Below are positions 8,708-16,487 of a stretch of 64,000 bases of DNA, piece after piece. The notes under the pieces are model-generated. The model searched no databases, had not been told where the DNA came from, and saw nothing but the letters and a program-made list of their open reading frames with translations. Source of the stretch: Arthrobacter sp. Soil762 (GTDB lineage: Bacteria > Actinomycetota > Actinomycetes > Actinomycetales > Micrococcaceae); NCBI RefSeq assembly GCF_001428335.1, contig NZ_LMSG01000005.1:1-64000 (forward strand), given 5' to 3'. Each line of letters begins with the position of its first letter. Within the stretch, counting starts at the first letter, position 1. Both the position numbers and the translations under genes were made by a program.

Positions 8708-8858
8708 GGAAAGGTTCCTTAGAACAGCAGCCTCGTGGCTGCGGGATGCGGGGAAGTTTTCGTGTGTACGCTTCACGCTACCGACGGCACAGCCGGATTT
8801 CGCCTGTCTCAGGGATGATTCAGGGTCGAATCAGGGTAGTCCGCACGGATGATCAGTG

Positions 8859-8873
8859 GCCCCCTCAGGGGGC
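8859..8873. terminator. Short GC hairpin after the lipid kinase gene
   Basis: A six-pair hairpin (gccccc / gggggc, loop tca) lies 10 nt beyond the stop of the PAP2-kinase gene. It has no T-run, so termination is only plausible. The remaining sequence up to 8708 should contain the promoter of the ABC operon. Confidence 0.35.
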
Positions 8874-8882
8874 GCGGCCGCC

Positions 8883-10379
8883 TTAGGTGCGGGGCGAGTA
8901 GTAGGTCAAGGCACGCGGTTCCACCCGGATCCGGACGCCGCGCACGCCCGCCAGTGCCTCGCCGTCGACCGCCAGTGCCAGGGGGGAGCCCTCGGACTCA
9001 ATCCGGACCTCGGTAGCCTCCCGCAGATGGGTGATCCGGGAGGTCGCCACCGTGCCGGTCAGCACCGACCACAGGAGCCGGAGCCGGGCAAAGGATTCGT
9101 CGGCAGTAATCATGCGGACATCCAGGACGCCATCGTCCAGCACGGGCCGCGACAGAGGCGCGTGGTCCCGGGGGTAGTAGCGCCCGCGTCCGATGTACGC
9201 GATCCAGAGTTTGTGCCGGACGCCGTCCACGGTCAGGGTGGTGGGTGTTCCCGCGGCGAAGGTCCGGAACATTGCCACCACGCCGGCGAGCGGTTTGCCG
9301 AGGGCCGGCTGCAGCTGCTCCCTGCGCCGGACCAGATTGGGGTACAGGCCGATGCTGGCCGTGTTCAGCATGACCAGGTCAGCTGTTTCCGGGTTGCCCG
9401 CCAGCCCGCGCTCCACGGTCACAATTCCGACGTCGGCCCGCGCGGCTTCACCAGCGGCCGCGGCTTCCACAGCGTCCTTCAGGTTGGCAGTCCCCGTGTC
9501 CCGCGCGAAGTGGTTGAGCGTTCCGCCCGGGAGCACCAGCAGGGGCAGGGAATGTTCGACGGCGGCTGCGGCGGCGGTGCCAACGGTACCGTCGCCGCCC
9601 CACGCGCCCAGGGCACGGGTGTGCGGGTGGGAAGCGGCGGCCTGGATGGCCTCCTCCAGGCTCTCTCCCAGCTCGACCGTTTTTATATACGCCTTGGGGA
9701 ATACTTCCTGGAGTGCGCCTGCCGTTTGTTCCGTGAAGGAGCCGCCCAGGGTATTCACCACGATGCTGAGACCTTCACCGCCCGGCAGCTCCGGGGCGTG
9801 GGTTGCGGTGCGCGATACTCCGGGAAACGGGGGGCGGACGGGCCACCACTTCCGGGTCACCAGCGCCGCCCCTGCGCCGATCGCCGAACCGAAGAACACA
9901 TCCGATGGCCAGTGGGCCCCCGTGTGGACACGGGAATAGGCCACCCCCAGCGCCGCCGGCGCAAGTGCCACACCGACAACCGGCTTGACCAGCCCGGCGC
10001 CGAGCGCGAAGGCGATGGCGGAGGCCGAATGCCCCGATGGCATGGACGAGCTGGTGGGCTGCGGATGGACGAACCGGAAAACCGGCAGATGCTCGGGGAG
10101 CGGCCGTGCCCGCGGCAACAGGGTTTTGAACACCACGTTGGTCACCGCCGATGCCACCGCTTGGGCAATCAGCCCGTGCAGGGCAGCCCGGCGGGGCTTG
10201 CCGGGGAAGGCGGCCATGATCGCCGCTGCCCCGATCCACAGCTTGCCGTGGGTGGCGGAGGCGGAGAGGCGCCGGAAAAACTCATCGTGGTTTCCACCCG
10301 GGAAAGACGACACACCGCGGACAACGTGCCGGTCCAAGCGGCTGATCCAGCCCGGTCCCTTGCGCCACACTTTATACAT
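8883..10379 (-). CDS. Bifunctional PAP2 phosphatase / diacylglycerol kinase-like protein
   Basis: A 498-residue fusion. Residues about 30-200 form a PAP2 phosphatase domain with KTLLPRARP, SMPSGHSAS and SRVHTGAHWPSD, the three signature motifs in order. Residues about 205-498 form a diacylglycerol/sphingosine-kinase catalytic domain with WGGDGTVGTAA (nucleotide loop), VLPGGTLNHFARD and the C-terminal VDGE motif. Substrates are likely membrane lipids such as phosphatidic acid or polyprenyl phosphates. The combination of a phosphatase and a kinase in one chain is known in actinobacteria but its physiological reaction is unclear. Confidence 0.9.
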   Translation of the reverse strand: MYKVWRKGPGWISRLDRHVVRGVSSFPGGNHDEFFRRLSASATHGKLWIGAAAIMAAFPGKPRRAALHGLIAQAVASAVTNVVFKTLLPRARPLPEHLPVFRFVHPQPTSSSMPSGHSASAIAFALGAGLVKPVVGVALAPAALGVAYSRVHTGAHWPSDVFFGSAIGAGAALVTRKWWPVRPPFPGVSRTATHAPELPGGEGLSIVVNTLGGSFTEQTAGALQEVFPKAYIKTVELGESLEEAIQAAASHPHTRALGAWGGDGTVGTAAAAAVEHSLPLLVLPGGTLNHFARDTGTANLKDAVEAAAAGEAARADVGIVTVERGLAGNPETADLVMLNTASIGLYPNLVRRREQLQPALGKPLAGVVAMFRTFAAGTPTTLTVDGVRHKLWIAYIGRGRYYPRDHAPLSRPVLDDGVLDVRMITADESFARLRLLWSVLTGTVATSRITHLREATEVRIESEGSPLALAVDGEALAGVRGVRIRVEPRALTYYSPRT

Positions 10380-10408
10380 CTCCCCACCCTAATGCCGGTG
10401 GGGTTCCC

Positions 10409-11650
10409 CTACTTGGCGGACTGGGGCTTGGAGGACTGGGGCGCGGAGGACTGGGATTTGGAGGGCAGGGGCCTCGCGGCGCCGGCGAGGAGGAGGGCCA
10501 CCAGGATCGGGGCGAGGATCGCGAGGAGCGCCAGGTGGATTCCCGTGAGGTCGCCCAGGTAGCCCAGCATCGGCGGGCCGGCGAGGAAGGAAACATACCC
10601 CAGGGTGGATACAACCGAAACCCTCGCGGCCGCAAGCTTCGGATCGTCGGCGGCCGCTGACATTCCCATGGGGAAGGCCAGCGCGGAGCCCACGCCCCAC
10701 AGCGCAGCACCAACCCCGGCCAGCCAGATGTTCCCCGCGAGCACAAACAGGCACAGACCCGCCGTGGCCGCGGCCATGCTGGCCCGGAGCACTACGACGC
10801 GGCCGTAGATGTCGATCACGCGGCCGCCGAAGAGCCGCATCGCCGTCATTGCCAGGACAAACAAGGCGAACATCAGGGCACCGGTGGATTCCGAACTGCC
10901 CAGGCCGTCAACAGTGGCCTTGGCGATCCAGTCGTTTCCGGCGCCTTCGGTGAGGGTTGCACCCAGGACCACAACGCCGATCAGCAGGGTGCGGCCGTCA
11001 CGCCAGGCCGATGGCCCCTTCACAGCCGTCGGTTCACCCTCCACCGGAGCGGCCTGGGCCGCGTGGGGGAGGAAATAGCGGGGCGCCACGAGGGCCACCA
11101 CCACTACTACACCGGCGATGACCAGGAGGTGCAACGGCAGGCCAATACCGAGTGTTGAGAGGCCCGCACCGATCAGTGCCCCCACAAAGGCCCCGCCGCT
11201 GAAGGCCGCATGGAACTGCGGCATGATGGTGCGCCGAAGCTTGTGCTCGACGTCGGCTCCTTCAATATTTTGGGAAACGTCCCACAGCCCGACGCCAATG
11301 CCGAAGAAGAACAGCGAAACGGCAGTGCCCGGGATCGATTCCGCCGACAGGGAAAGGGCAATGCCCACCCCGGCCAGGGCTGACAGGAGAGCGCCTGCGC
11401 GCACGGCATTGGCGGTGCCGATCTTCCCCACCACAAGTCCCGCCGTCGGAAGGGCGAGCAGGGAGCCGACGGCGATGCACAGCAGCAGCGTGCCCATCTG
11501 GCCGGAGGTCAGGTGCAGCGTCTCAGTGACGGCGGGGATCCTGGCGGCCCAGCTGGCAAAAACGAAGCCGTTGATTCCAAAGACGACAAAAGTGGCGGCG
11601 GCTGCTGCCCTGAGGGACGGTCCGGCCGTCGTGCTGGTGTTGATGCTCAT
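10409..11650 (-). CDS. MFS transporter, YbjJ-like
   Basis: A 413-residue protein with about 12 membrane segments. The opening FGINGFVFASWAARIPAVTE and the SGQMGTLLLCIAVGSL stretch resemble the YbjJ-like branch of the major facilitator superfamily. The ATG at 11648-11650 overlaps the stop of the upstream DeoR gene (ATGA), so the two are co-translated. Substrate is unknown; pairing with a DeoR regulator suggests a sugar or sugar derivative, but this is inference. The C-terminal 25 residues are a short Ser/Gln/Pro tail. Confidence 0.85.
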   Translation of the reverse strand: MSINTSTTAGPSLRAAAAATFVVFGINGFVFASWAARIPAVTETLHLTSGQMGTLLLCIAVGSLLALPTAGLVVGKIGTANAVRAGALLSALAGVGIALSLSAESIPGTAVSLFFFGIGVGLWDVSQNIEGADVEHKLRRTIMPQFHAAFSGGAFVGALIGAGLSTLGIGLPLHLLVIAGVVVVVALVAPRYFLPHAAQAAPVEGEPTAVKGPSAWRDGRTLLIGVVVLGATLTEGAGNDWIAKATVDGLGSSESTGALMFALFVLAMTAMRLFGGRVIDIYGRVVVLRASMAAATAGLCLFVLAGNIWLAGVGAALWGVGSALAFPMGMSAAADDPKLAAARVSVVSTLGYVSFLAGPPMLGYLGDLTGIHLALLAILAPILVALLLAGAARPLPSKSQSSAPQSSKPQSAK

Positions 11651-12420
11651 GCTTTGACTACTTCCACCGAGAGCTTGTTGAGGTGTGCGAGTTCGTCCGC
11701 ACTCAGGTCTTTGTCCGTAACTATCACGTTCACCGCGTCCAAGGGGGCAACCAGGGCCATTGCGGTGGCATTCCATTTGGCACCGGCGCAGGCAACAATC
11801 ACCCGCGCCGCCGATTCGAGGCCGGCCCGCTTCACTGCGGCGTCTTCCAGATCATGGGCCAGGAGACCGTCCCTGAGGTTCAGGGCGCAGGGCGTGACCA
11901 CCGCCGTGTCGAAGCGCAGGGACCGGATGTTGGCTTCCGCGAGCGGGCCGCGGAACGACAGCTCGCCGGGTACCAGGCTTCCGCCGGGAAGCAGCAGGGC
12001 AGGACGCTGGCCGGCATGCGGGTCGTCGTCGGTGACCGTCGTCAGGGAGCGCATGGACATGGGCATCAGCGTCAGTTCGCGCCCACGGAGGACGCGGGCA
12101 ATTTCCGTGGCTGTGGTGCCGCTGTCCAGCCACACGAGTTCGCGCTCTCCCAGCAGGCCTGCCACGGCGGCGGCGATCCTGGCCTTCACGGCCTGGTCTT
12201 CGAGTTCGCGCTGGCCGTAGCCGGGGTTTTCGCCACCGGCAATCAGGCTCCTGGCCCCGCCATGGACCCTGCGCAGCACTCCATGCGTTGCGAGCAGCTC
12301 AAGGTCCCGCCGGATGGTGGCGCCCGATGCGTCACACGCATGGGTCAGCTCTTCCACCGAGACCTCGGCCTGGTGGCGAAGCAGCTCCCCGATCAGGCGG
12401 TGCCGCTCTTCAGTCTTCAT
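11647..12420 (-). CDS. DeoR/GlpR family transcriptional regulator
   Basis: A 257-residue repressor-type regulator. The N-terminal winged helix reads ERHRLIGELLRHQAEVSVEEL with recognition helix DASGATIRRDLELLATHGVL. The C-terminal DeoRC sugar-phosphate sensor domain contains LVWLDSGTTATEIARVL and the FDTAVVTPCALNLRDGLLA and IVTDKDLS motifs. I prefer the ATG at 12420; an ATG six nt upstream is possible. No Shine-Dalgarno sequence is seen, and an inverted repeat sits directly against the start codon, so autoregulation and a short or leaderless mRNA are likely. It overlaps and probably controls the MFS gene. Confidence 0.9.
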   Translation of the reverse strand: MKTEERHRLIGELLRHQAEVSVEELTHACDASGATIRRDLELLATHGVLRRVHGGARSLIAGGENPGYGQRELEDQAVKARIAAAVAGLLGERELVWLDSGTTATEIARVLRGRELTLMPMSMRSLTTVTDDDPHAGQRPALLLPGGSLVPGELSFRGPLAEANIRSLRFDTAVVTPCALNLRDGLLAHDLEDAAVKRAGLESAARVIVACAGAKWNATAMALVAPLDAVNVIVTDKDLSADELAHLNKLSVEVVKA

Positions 12421-12423
12421 GCT

Positions 12424-12450
12424 CATATGATAGCAATTTTTGATCATATG
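12424..12450. promoter_or_regulatory. Probable DeoR operator: catatgat-N11-atcatatg
   Basis: Perfect 8-bp inverted repeat arms at 12424-12431 and 12443-12450 with an 11-nt AT-rich spacer, ending 4 nt before the preferred DeoR start codon. AT-rich palindromes of this size are typical for DeoR-family operators, so it is the best candidate for autoregulation of the deoR-MFS operon. Confidence 0.6.
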
Positions 12451-12465
12451 CGCGTGGCACCACCC

Positions 12466-12568
12466 GACGCTCTCTCACTAAACGCAGGAAAATCACGAAC
12501 GCTCTCTCACTTTCCTCAAGAAAGTGAGAGAGCGTCGGCCGAAAACCCGCAGAAAGTGAGAGAGCGTC
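12466..12568. repeat. Nested inverted repeats between deoR and the ABC-F gene
   Basis: Four half-units of gaaagtgagagagcgt are arranged as two nested pairs. The inner arms 12499-12514 and 12520-12535 are a perfect 16-bp stem with a 5-nt loop. The outer arms 12466-12479 and 12555-12568 pair perfectly over 14 bp; the last two bases of the right arm belong to the ABC-F stop codon. It may terminate the ABC-F transcript and resembles a REP-like dispersed element. Confidence 0.75.
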
Positions 12569-14249
12569 AGCGGGCGCGCTCAACCCGCTTTTCGTCCCAC
12601 ACTGGCTCGGCGGATTCGTAGACGCGGCCGTCGGAACCGAACACCAGGAACCGGTCGAAGGTGCGGGCGAACCAGCGGTCGTGGGTGACTGCCAGGACGG
12701 TTCCCTCGAAGTGGTCGATGGCCTTTTCCAGCGCCTCGGCCGAATGCAGGTCCAGGTTGTCCGTGGGCTCATCCAGCAGCAGGAGCGTGGCGCCGGAGAG
12801 CTGCAGCAGCAGGATCTGGAACCGTGCCTGCTGGCCGCCGGAGAGGGACTCGTACTTCTGCTCCGACTGCGACGCCAGACCGTAACCGTCCAAAGCTCCG
12901 GCGGCTGCCTCGCGGCCCAGGCCGGACCGGTGCTCGTCGCCGCGGTGCAGAATCTCCAGCAGGGTTTTGCCCAGGAGGTCGGGCCGGACGTGGGTCTGGG
13001 CGAAGAATCCGGGCCGGATACGGGCGCCGAGTTTCACGGTCCCCTCGTGCGGCACTTCGGCAATATCGACGTCGGACACGGGGAGGTGCTCCCGTTCCGG
13101 GTCCGTCCCGCCCGTGGCGAGCAGGCGCAGGAAGTGGCTCTTGCCGGAGCCGTTGGAGCCGAGCACACCCACGCGGTCCCCGAACCACACCTCAGTGGAG
13201 AACGGCTTCATCAGCCCGGTCAGTTCCAGTTTCTCAGCCACAACGGCCCGCTTGGCGGTCCGGCCGCCCTTCAGGCGCATGCGCACGTTCTGCTCGATCG
13301 GCAATGCTTCGGGCGGGCCGGCCTCGAGGAACTTGGCCAGGCGCGTCTGGGCGGCCTGGTAGCGGTTGGCCATGTCGGAGCGGAAGGCGGCCTTGTTCTT
13401 GTACATGTTGACGAGTTCCTTGAGCTTCACGTGCTCCTCGTCCCAGCGCTTGCGGAGCTCCTCGAAGCGGGCGTTCCGGTCTGCGCGAGCGTCGACGTAG
13501 GAGCCGAAGCCGCCACCGTGCACCCAGGCACCGGCACCGTTGATGCCCGGCTCGAGGGTCACGATGCGGCCGGCGGCATTGTTGAGCAGCTCGCGGTCGT
13601 GGCTGATGAAGAAGACAGTCTTTTTGGACTCGTTGAGCTTGTCCTCCAGCCAGCGCTTGCCAGGCACATCGAGGTAGTTGTCCGGTTCGTCCAGGAGCAA
13701 GAGTTGGTCAGGTCCCGCGAACAGGGCCTCCAGCACCAGCCGCTTCTGCTCGCCGCCGGAAAGGCTCGACGCCGGGCGGTTCTGTGCGCGGTCAAAGGGC
13801 AGTCCCAGGGCGGCCATGCAGACCTCGTCCCAGACAGTCTCCACGTCATAACCGCCGGCATCCCCCCAGTCCACGATGGCCTGCGCGTACCGCATCTGGC
13901 TGGGCTCGTCGTCGTGCTCCACCATCGCGAGCTCGGCCTCGTCCACCTCCCTGGCCGCGGCAGCCAGGGCCGGCGGAGCGGCGGATACCAGCAGATCTCG
14001 GACGGTGGAATCGTCCCGGACCTGGCCCACGAACTGGCGCATGATGCCCATGTTTCCGGAGCGCCCGATCACACCTTCGTCCGGTACGAGGTCGCCGGAA
14101 ATGATCCGGAAGAGGGTGGTCTTGCCCGTGCCGTTGGGGCCGATCAGGGCGGTTTTGGTTCCATCCGGGACCTTGAAAGTCACGCCGTTGAGCAGCTGGG
14201 TGCCGTCGGAGAGGAAGTAATCAATACCGGAAATGTCTATGTGGGCCAC
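12567..14249 (-). CDS. ABC-F family ATPase
   Basis: A 560-residue soluble protein with two ABC domains and no membrane segments, hence ABC-F (ribosome-associated translation factors or antibiotic-protection proteins). Domain 1: Walker A GPNGTGKTTL, signature SLSGGEQKR, Walker B LLLLDEPDNYLD. A linker rich in charged residues (about 235-330, including ERRWDEEH-like helices) precedes domain 2: GSNGSGKSHF, SLSGGQQAR, LLLLDEPTDNLD. The D-loop of domain 1 has Asp-Asn-Tyr where Thr-Asn-His is common. Likely a housekeeping actinobacterial member rather than a resistance protein. Confidence 0.9.
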   Translation of the reverse strand: MAHIDISGIDYFLSDGTQLLNGVTFKVPDGTKTALIGPNGTGKTTLFRIISGDLVPDEGVIGRSGNMGIMRQFVGQVRDDSTVRDLLVSAAPPALAAAAREVDEAELAMVEHDDEPSQMRYAQAIVDWGDAGGYDVETVWDEVCMAALGLPFDRAQNRPASSLSGGEQKRLVLEALFAGPDQLLLLDEPDNYLDVPGKRWLEDKLNESKKTVFFISHDRELLNNAAGRIVTLEPGINGAGAWVHGGGFGSYVDARADRNARFEELRKRWDEEHVKLKELVNMYKNKAAFRSDMANRYQAAQTRLAKFLEAGPPEALPIEQNVRMRLKGGRTAKRAVVAEKLELTGLMKPFSTEVWFGDRVGVLGSNGSGKSHFLRLLATGGTDPEREHLPVSDVDIAEVPHEGTVKLGARIRPGFFAQTHVRPDLLGKTLLEILHRGDEHRSGLGREAAAGALDGYGLASQSEQKYESLSGGQQARFQILLLQLSGATLLLLDEPTDNLDLHSAEALEKAIDHFEGTVLAVTHDRWFARTFDRFLVFGSDGRVYESAEPVWDEKRVERAR

Positions 14250-14276
14250 GCCAACAATCTTCCCACGCCCGCCCTA

Positions 14277-14345
14277 CCCGGGTTTTTGTCCAGATAATCT
14301 GCCTTCGAGGCAGTTCTGCGCGCATTATCTGGACAAAAACCCGGG
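14277..14345. terminator. 22-bp perfect inverted repeat upstream of the ABC-F gene
   Basis: Arms 14277-14298 and 14324-14345 are perfect complements (cccgggtttttgtccagata... on the left). A smaller hairpin ctgcc-ttcga-ggcag occupies 14299-14313 in the loop. It ends 4 bp from the stop of the penicillin-binding protein, so it likely terminates that transcript; the five-T run is inside the stem. Confidence 0.65.
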
Positions 14346-14349
14346 GGCG

Positions 14350-16338
14350 CTAGCCGGCGGCGGTCAGGAACTGCTTGAGCAGCGGACCCGACGTGGTGGC
14401 TCCGAGGCCGCCGTCCTCGACAAACACGGCCACGGCCAGGTCACCATGGACAGCCACAATCCAAGCGTGCGTCTTGGGCGGGTTCTCCTTGCCGAACTCC
14501 GCCGTACCGGTCTTGGCACCCACCGGCGCGCCGGGAACTGTCGTCAGGAAGCCCGCGTGGCCGGACGTGACTACAGCCCGCATCATGTCGGACAGCGCCG
14601 CGGCCTCGGCGGCAGTGATGGGCTGGCCGGACGCCCTGGCCGGCGCTTCCGGCGTAACGGTCGACGACGGCGACGCGCCCTCCGCGGTCGTCCCGCCGGA
14701 GGTGTCTGCCGCGGCAGCCCCGGCGTCGGGGTTCAGGACCAGCTGCGGTGAGACGGGGGATCCCTTGCCCACGGAACCGGCCATGATGGCCGCTGCCAGC
14801 GGGGACAGGAGCACCTTGCCCTGGCCGATCATCGAGGCGGCATGTTCGGTGCCCGCAGCCTCGCCCGGAACGGACCCGAGGAACGCCGCGGCGCCCAGCG
14901 CGGGGGCCTCCACCGCCACGCCCATGGCGACGGCGGCAGCCTCGAGCTGGGCCTGCGTGACAGTGTCGCGCGCAGCGATGAACGCCGTGTTGCACGAGTG
15001 GGCAAAGGCATCGCGGAGTGCCACGGACCCCAGCGACGTTTCCGGGTAACCTTCCGCGTTCTTGAACGTCCGGCCGTCCACGGTAAGGGTGGGTGTGCAT
15101 TCCACCTTCGAATCGGGTGTCAGGCCGTTGCGGAGCATGGCAAGCGAATCGACGATCTTGAAGGTTGACCCGGGCGCGTACTGGCCTAGCATGGCGGTGT
15201 TGTAGCCGTTGCTTCCCGGGCCTGAGGCCGCAGCGAGAACGGCCCCCGTGGAGGGGCGGAGCGCCACGATGGCCGACGCCGGGCCTACACCGGCAAGGGT
15301 GCTCTCGGCAAGTGACTGGAGGTTCGGATCAAGGGTTGTTTTCAGTGGCGTGCCCGGGGTCGGTGCCATCTCGAAGACCACCCTGCGGGGATCCGTTCCG
15401 GCGGCCTGGATCTGTTCGCGGGTCAGGTCGGCCCGCTGCGCACGGATCACCACGGCGTCGGTGCCGCGGAGCTGCGCGTCGTACTGCTGCTGGAGCCCGC
15501 CGATGCCAGTCACGTCGCCGGCGGTCAGGACGCCGTCGGACGCCTCGATCTGCTCGGCCGTGGCCTCGCCGACGGTGCCGAGGACTGCCCTTGCGAACGT
15601 GCGGCTGGGTGCCAGCGGCTGGGCTTCCGGGATGGCGCGGGCACCGGGAATGGCCGTGATCTGCGCGTCCGTGACGGTGCGGCCCTCATCACGGAGAGTG
15701 ATGGCCCGGACGAACGCCTCGGCACCGGAGGCCGCAACCTGTTGGGCATAGGCGGCGGGATCCACACCCACCAGTTCGGCCAGTTTGGTGGCTGACGCGG
15801 CGGCGTCCGCGGATCCCAGAAGCAGTCTGTCGATCCCCACGTTGACCACGGGACGGTACGTGACGAGCTTCGCGTCACCCGCGCCCAGGATGTCGGCGCG
15901 TTGCGGCGACTGGGTGCCCTTGCTCAGGATTTCGTTGTCGGCGAGTCCGGGGACCAGGGCTGCCGGCTTCCAGACCGCCAGCCAGTTATCCCCTGACTTC
16001 GTGAACTCTGCGGAGACCGTGTATTTCCACTCGCCGGTGCCGATTTTCCAGGTGTAGTTCAGCGGAACGGTTGCAGTGTCGCCGTCCAAGGTGAGCTCGC
16101 CGGCCGCCACTGTAGGTTTGTCCGGCTCCAGGGCCTTGAAAACGTCCTGGACCTGTTGTTTGGCCACCCCGGAGTCCTTGCCATCAAAGGCGACCGCGCC
16201 GACGTCGAGCGTGGAAAGAGCGGACGCAAACTGCTTAGCCGCGCTTTCGGCACCCCTTCTGCCGTCGTCGCAGGCAACCAGGGAGGCGCCGAGAATGAGT
16301 CCAGCTATGGCAAGTGACAGTTTCTTTGAGTTCCCCAC
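14350..16338 (-). CDS. Penicillin-binding transpeptidase, lipoprotein with NTF2-like (MecA-N) domain
   Basis: A 662-residue class B penicillin-binding protein. The N-terminus ends in a lipobox (LGASLVAC), so it is lipid-anchored instead of using a membrane helix. Residues about 30-150 form an NTF2-like MecA-N domain, followed by a PBP dimer-type region. The transpeptidase domain has the catalytic serine in PGSTFK, SCN in AHSCNTAF, and KTGTAEF. It should cross-link peptidoglycan outside the membrane. A Thr/Ser/Ala-rich insert of about 40 residues precedes the last motif. No resistance phenotype can be inferred. Confidence 0.9.
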   Translation of the reverse strand: MGNSKKLSLAIAGLILGASLVACDDGRRGAESAAKQFASALSTLDVGAVAFDGKDSGVAKQQVQDVFKALEPDKPTVAAGELTLDGDTATVPLNYTWKIGTGEWKYTVSAEFTKSGDNWLAVWKPAALVPGLADNEILSKGTQSPQRADILGAGDAKLVTYRPVVNVGIDRLLLGSADAAASATKLAELVGVDPAAYAQQVAASGAEAFVRAITLRDEGRTVTDAQITAIPGARAIPEAQPLAPSRTFARAVLGTVGEATAEQIEASDGVLTAGDVTGIGGLQQQYDAQLRGTDAVVIRAQRADLTREQIQAAGTDPRRVVFEMAPTPGTPLKTTLDPNLQSLAESTLAGVGPASAIVALRPSTGAVLAAASGPGSNGYNTAMLGQYAPGSTFKIVDSLAMLRNGLTPDSKVECTPTLTVDGRTFKNAEGYPETSLGSVALRDAFAHSCNTAFIAARDTVTQAQLEAAAVAMGVAVEAPALGAAAFLGSVPGEAAGTEHAASMIGQGKVLLSPLAAAIMAGSVGKGSPVSPQLVLNPDAGAAAADTSGGTTAEGASPSSTVTPEAPARASGQPITAAEAAALSDMMRAVVTSGHAGFLTTVPGAPVGAKTGTAEFGKENPPKTHAWIVAVHGDLAVAVFVEDGGLGATTSGPLLKQFLTAAG

Positions 16339-16385
16339 GGCGCTATTATGCCCCGATTTGGAACGCGCTTGCTGTCACCCATTCC

Positions 16386-16470
16386 GCGCGAACGGACAGT
16401 TGACGCCCCAATGATTTGCGCGAAAGGACACTTGAGGACCGCTGTCAGGGGCTTAAGTGTCCGTTCGCGC
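16386..16470. repeat. Three half-units of a gcgcgaa-ggaca inverted repeat
   Basis: Left arm 16386-16398 and right arm 16458-16470 pair perfectly over 13 bp. A further copy in direct orientation at 16418-16436 matches the reverse complement of the right arm at 17 of 19 positions. It sits between the oxidoreductase stop and the penicillin-binding protein start, so it could act as terminator, and the extra half-unit suggests a duplicated REP-like element. Confidence 0.65.
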
Positions 16471-16487
16471 AGGCTTAGGGGCCGGGT

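Noticed and set aside
8856..10562. 568-codon plus-strand frame
   Set aside because: Antisense to the PAP2-kinase gene, which has complete catalytic motifs.
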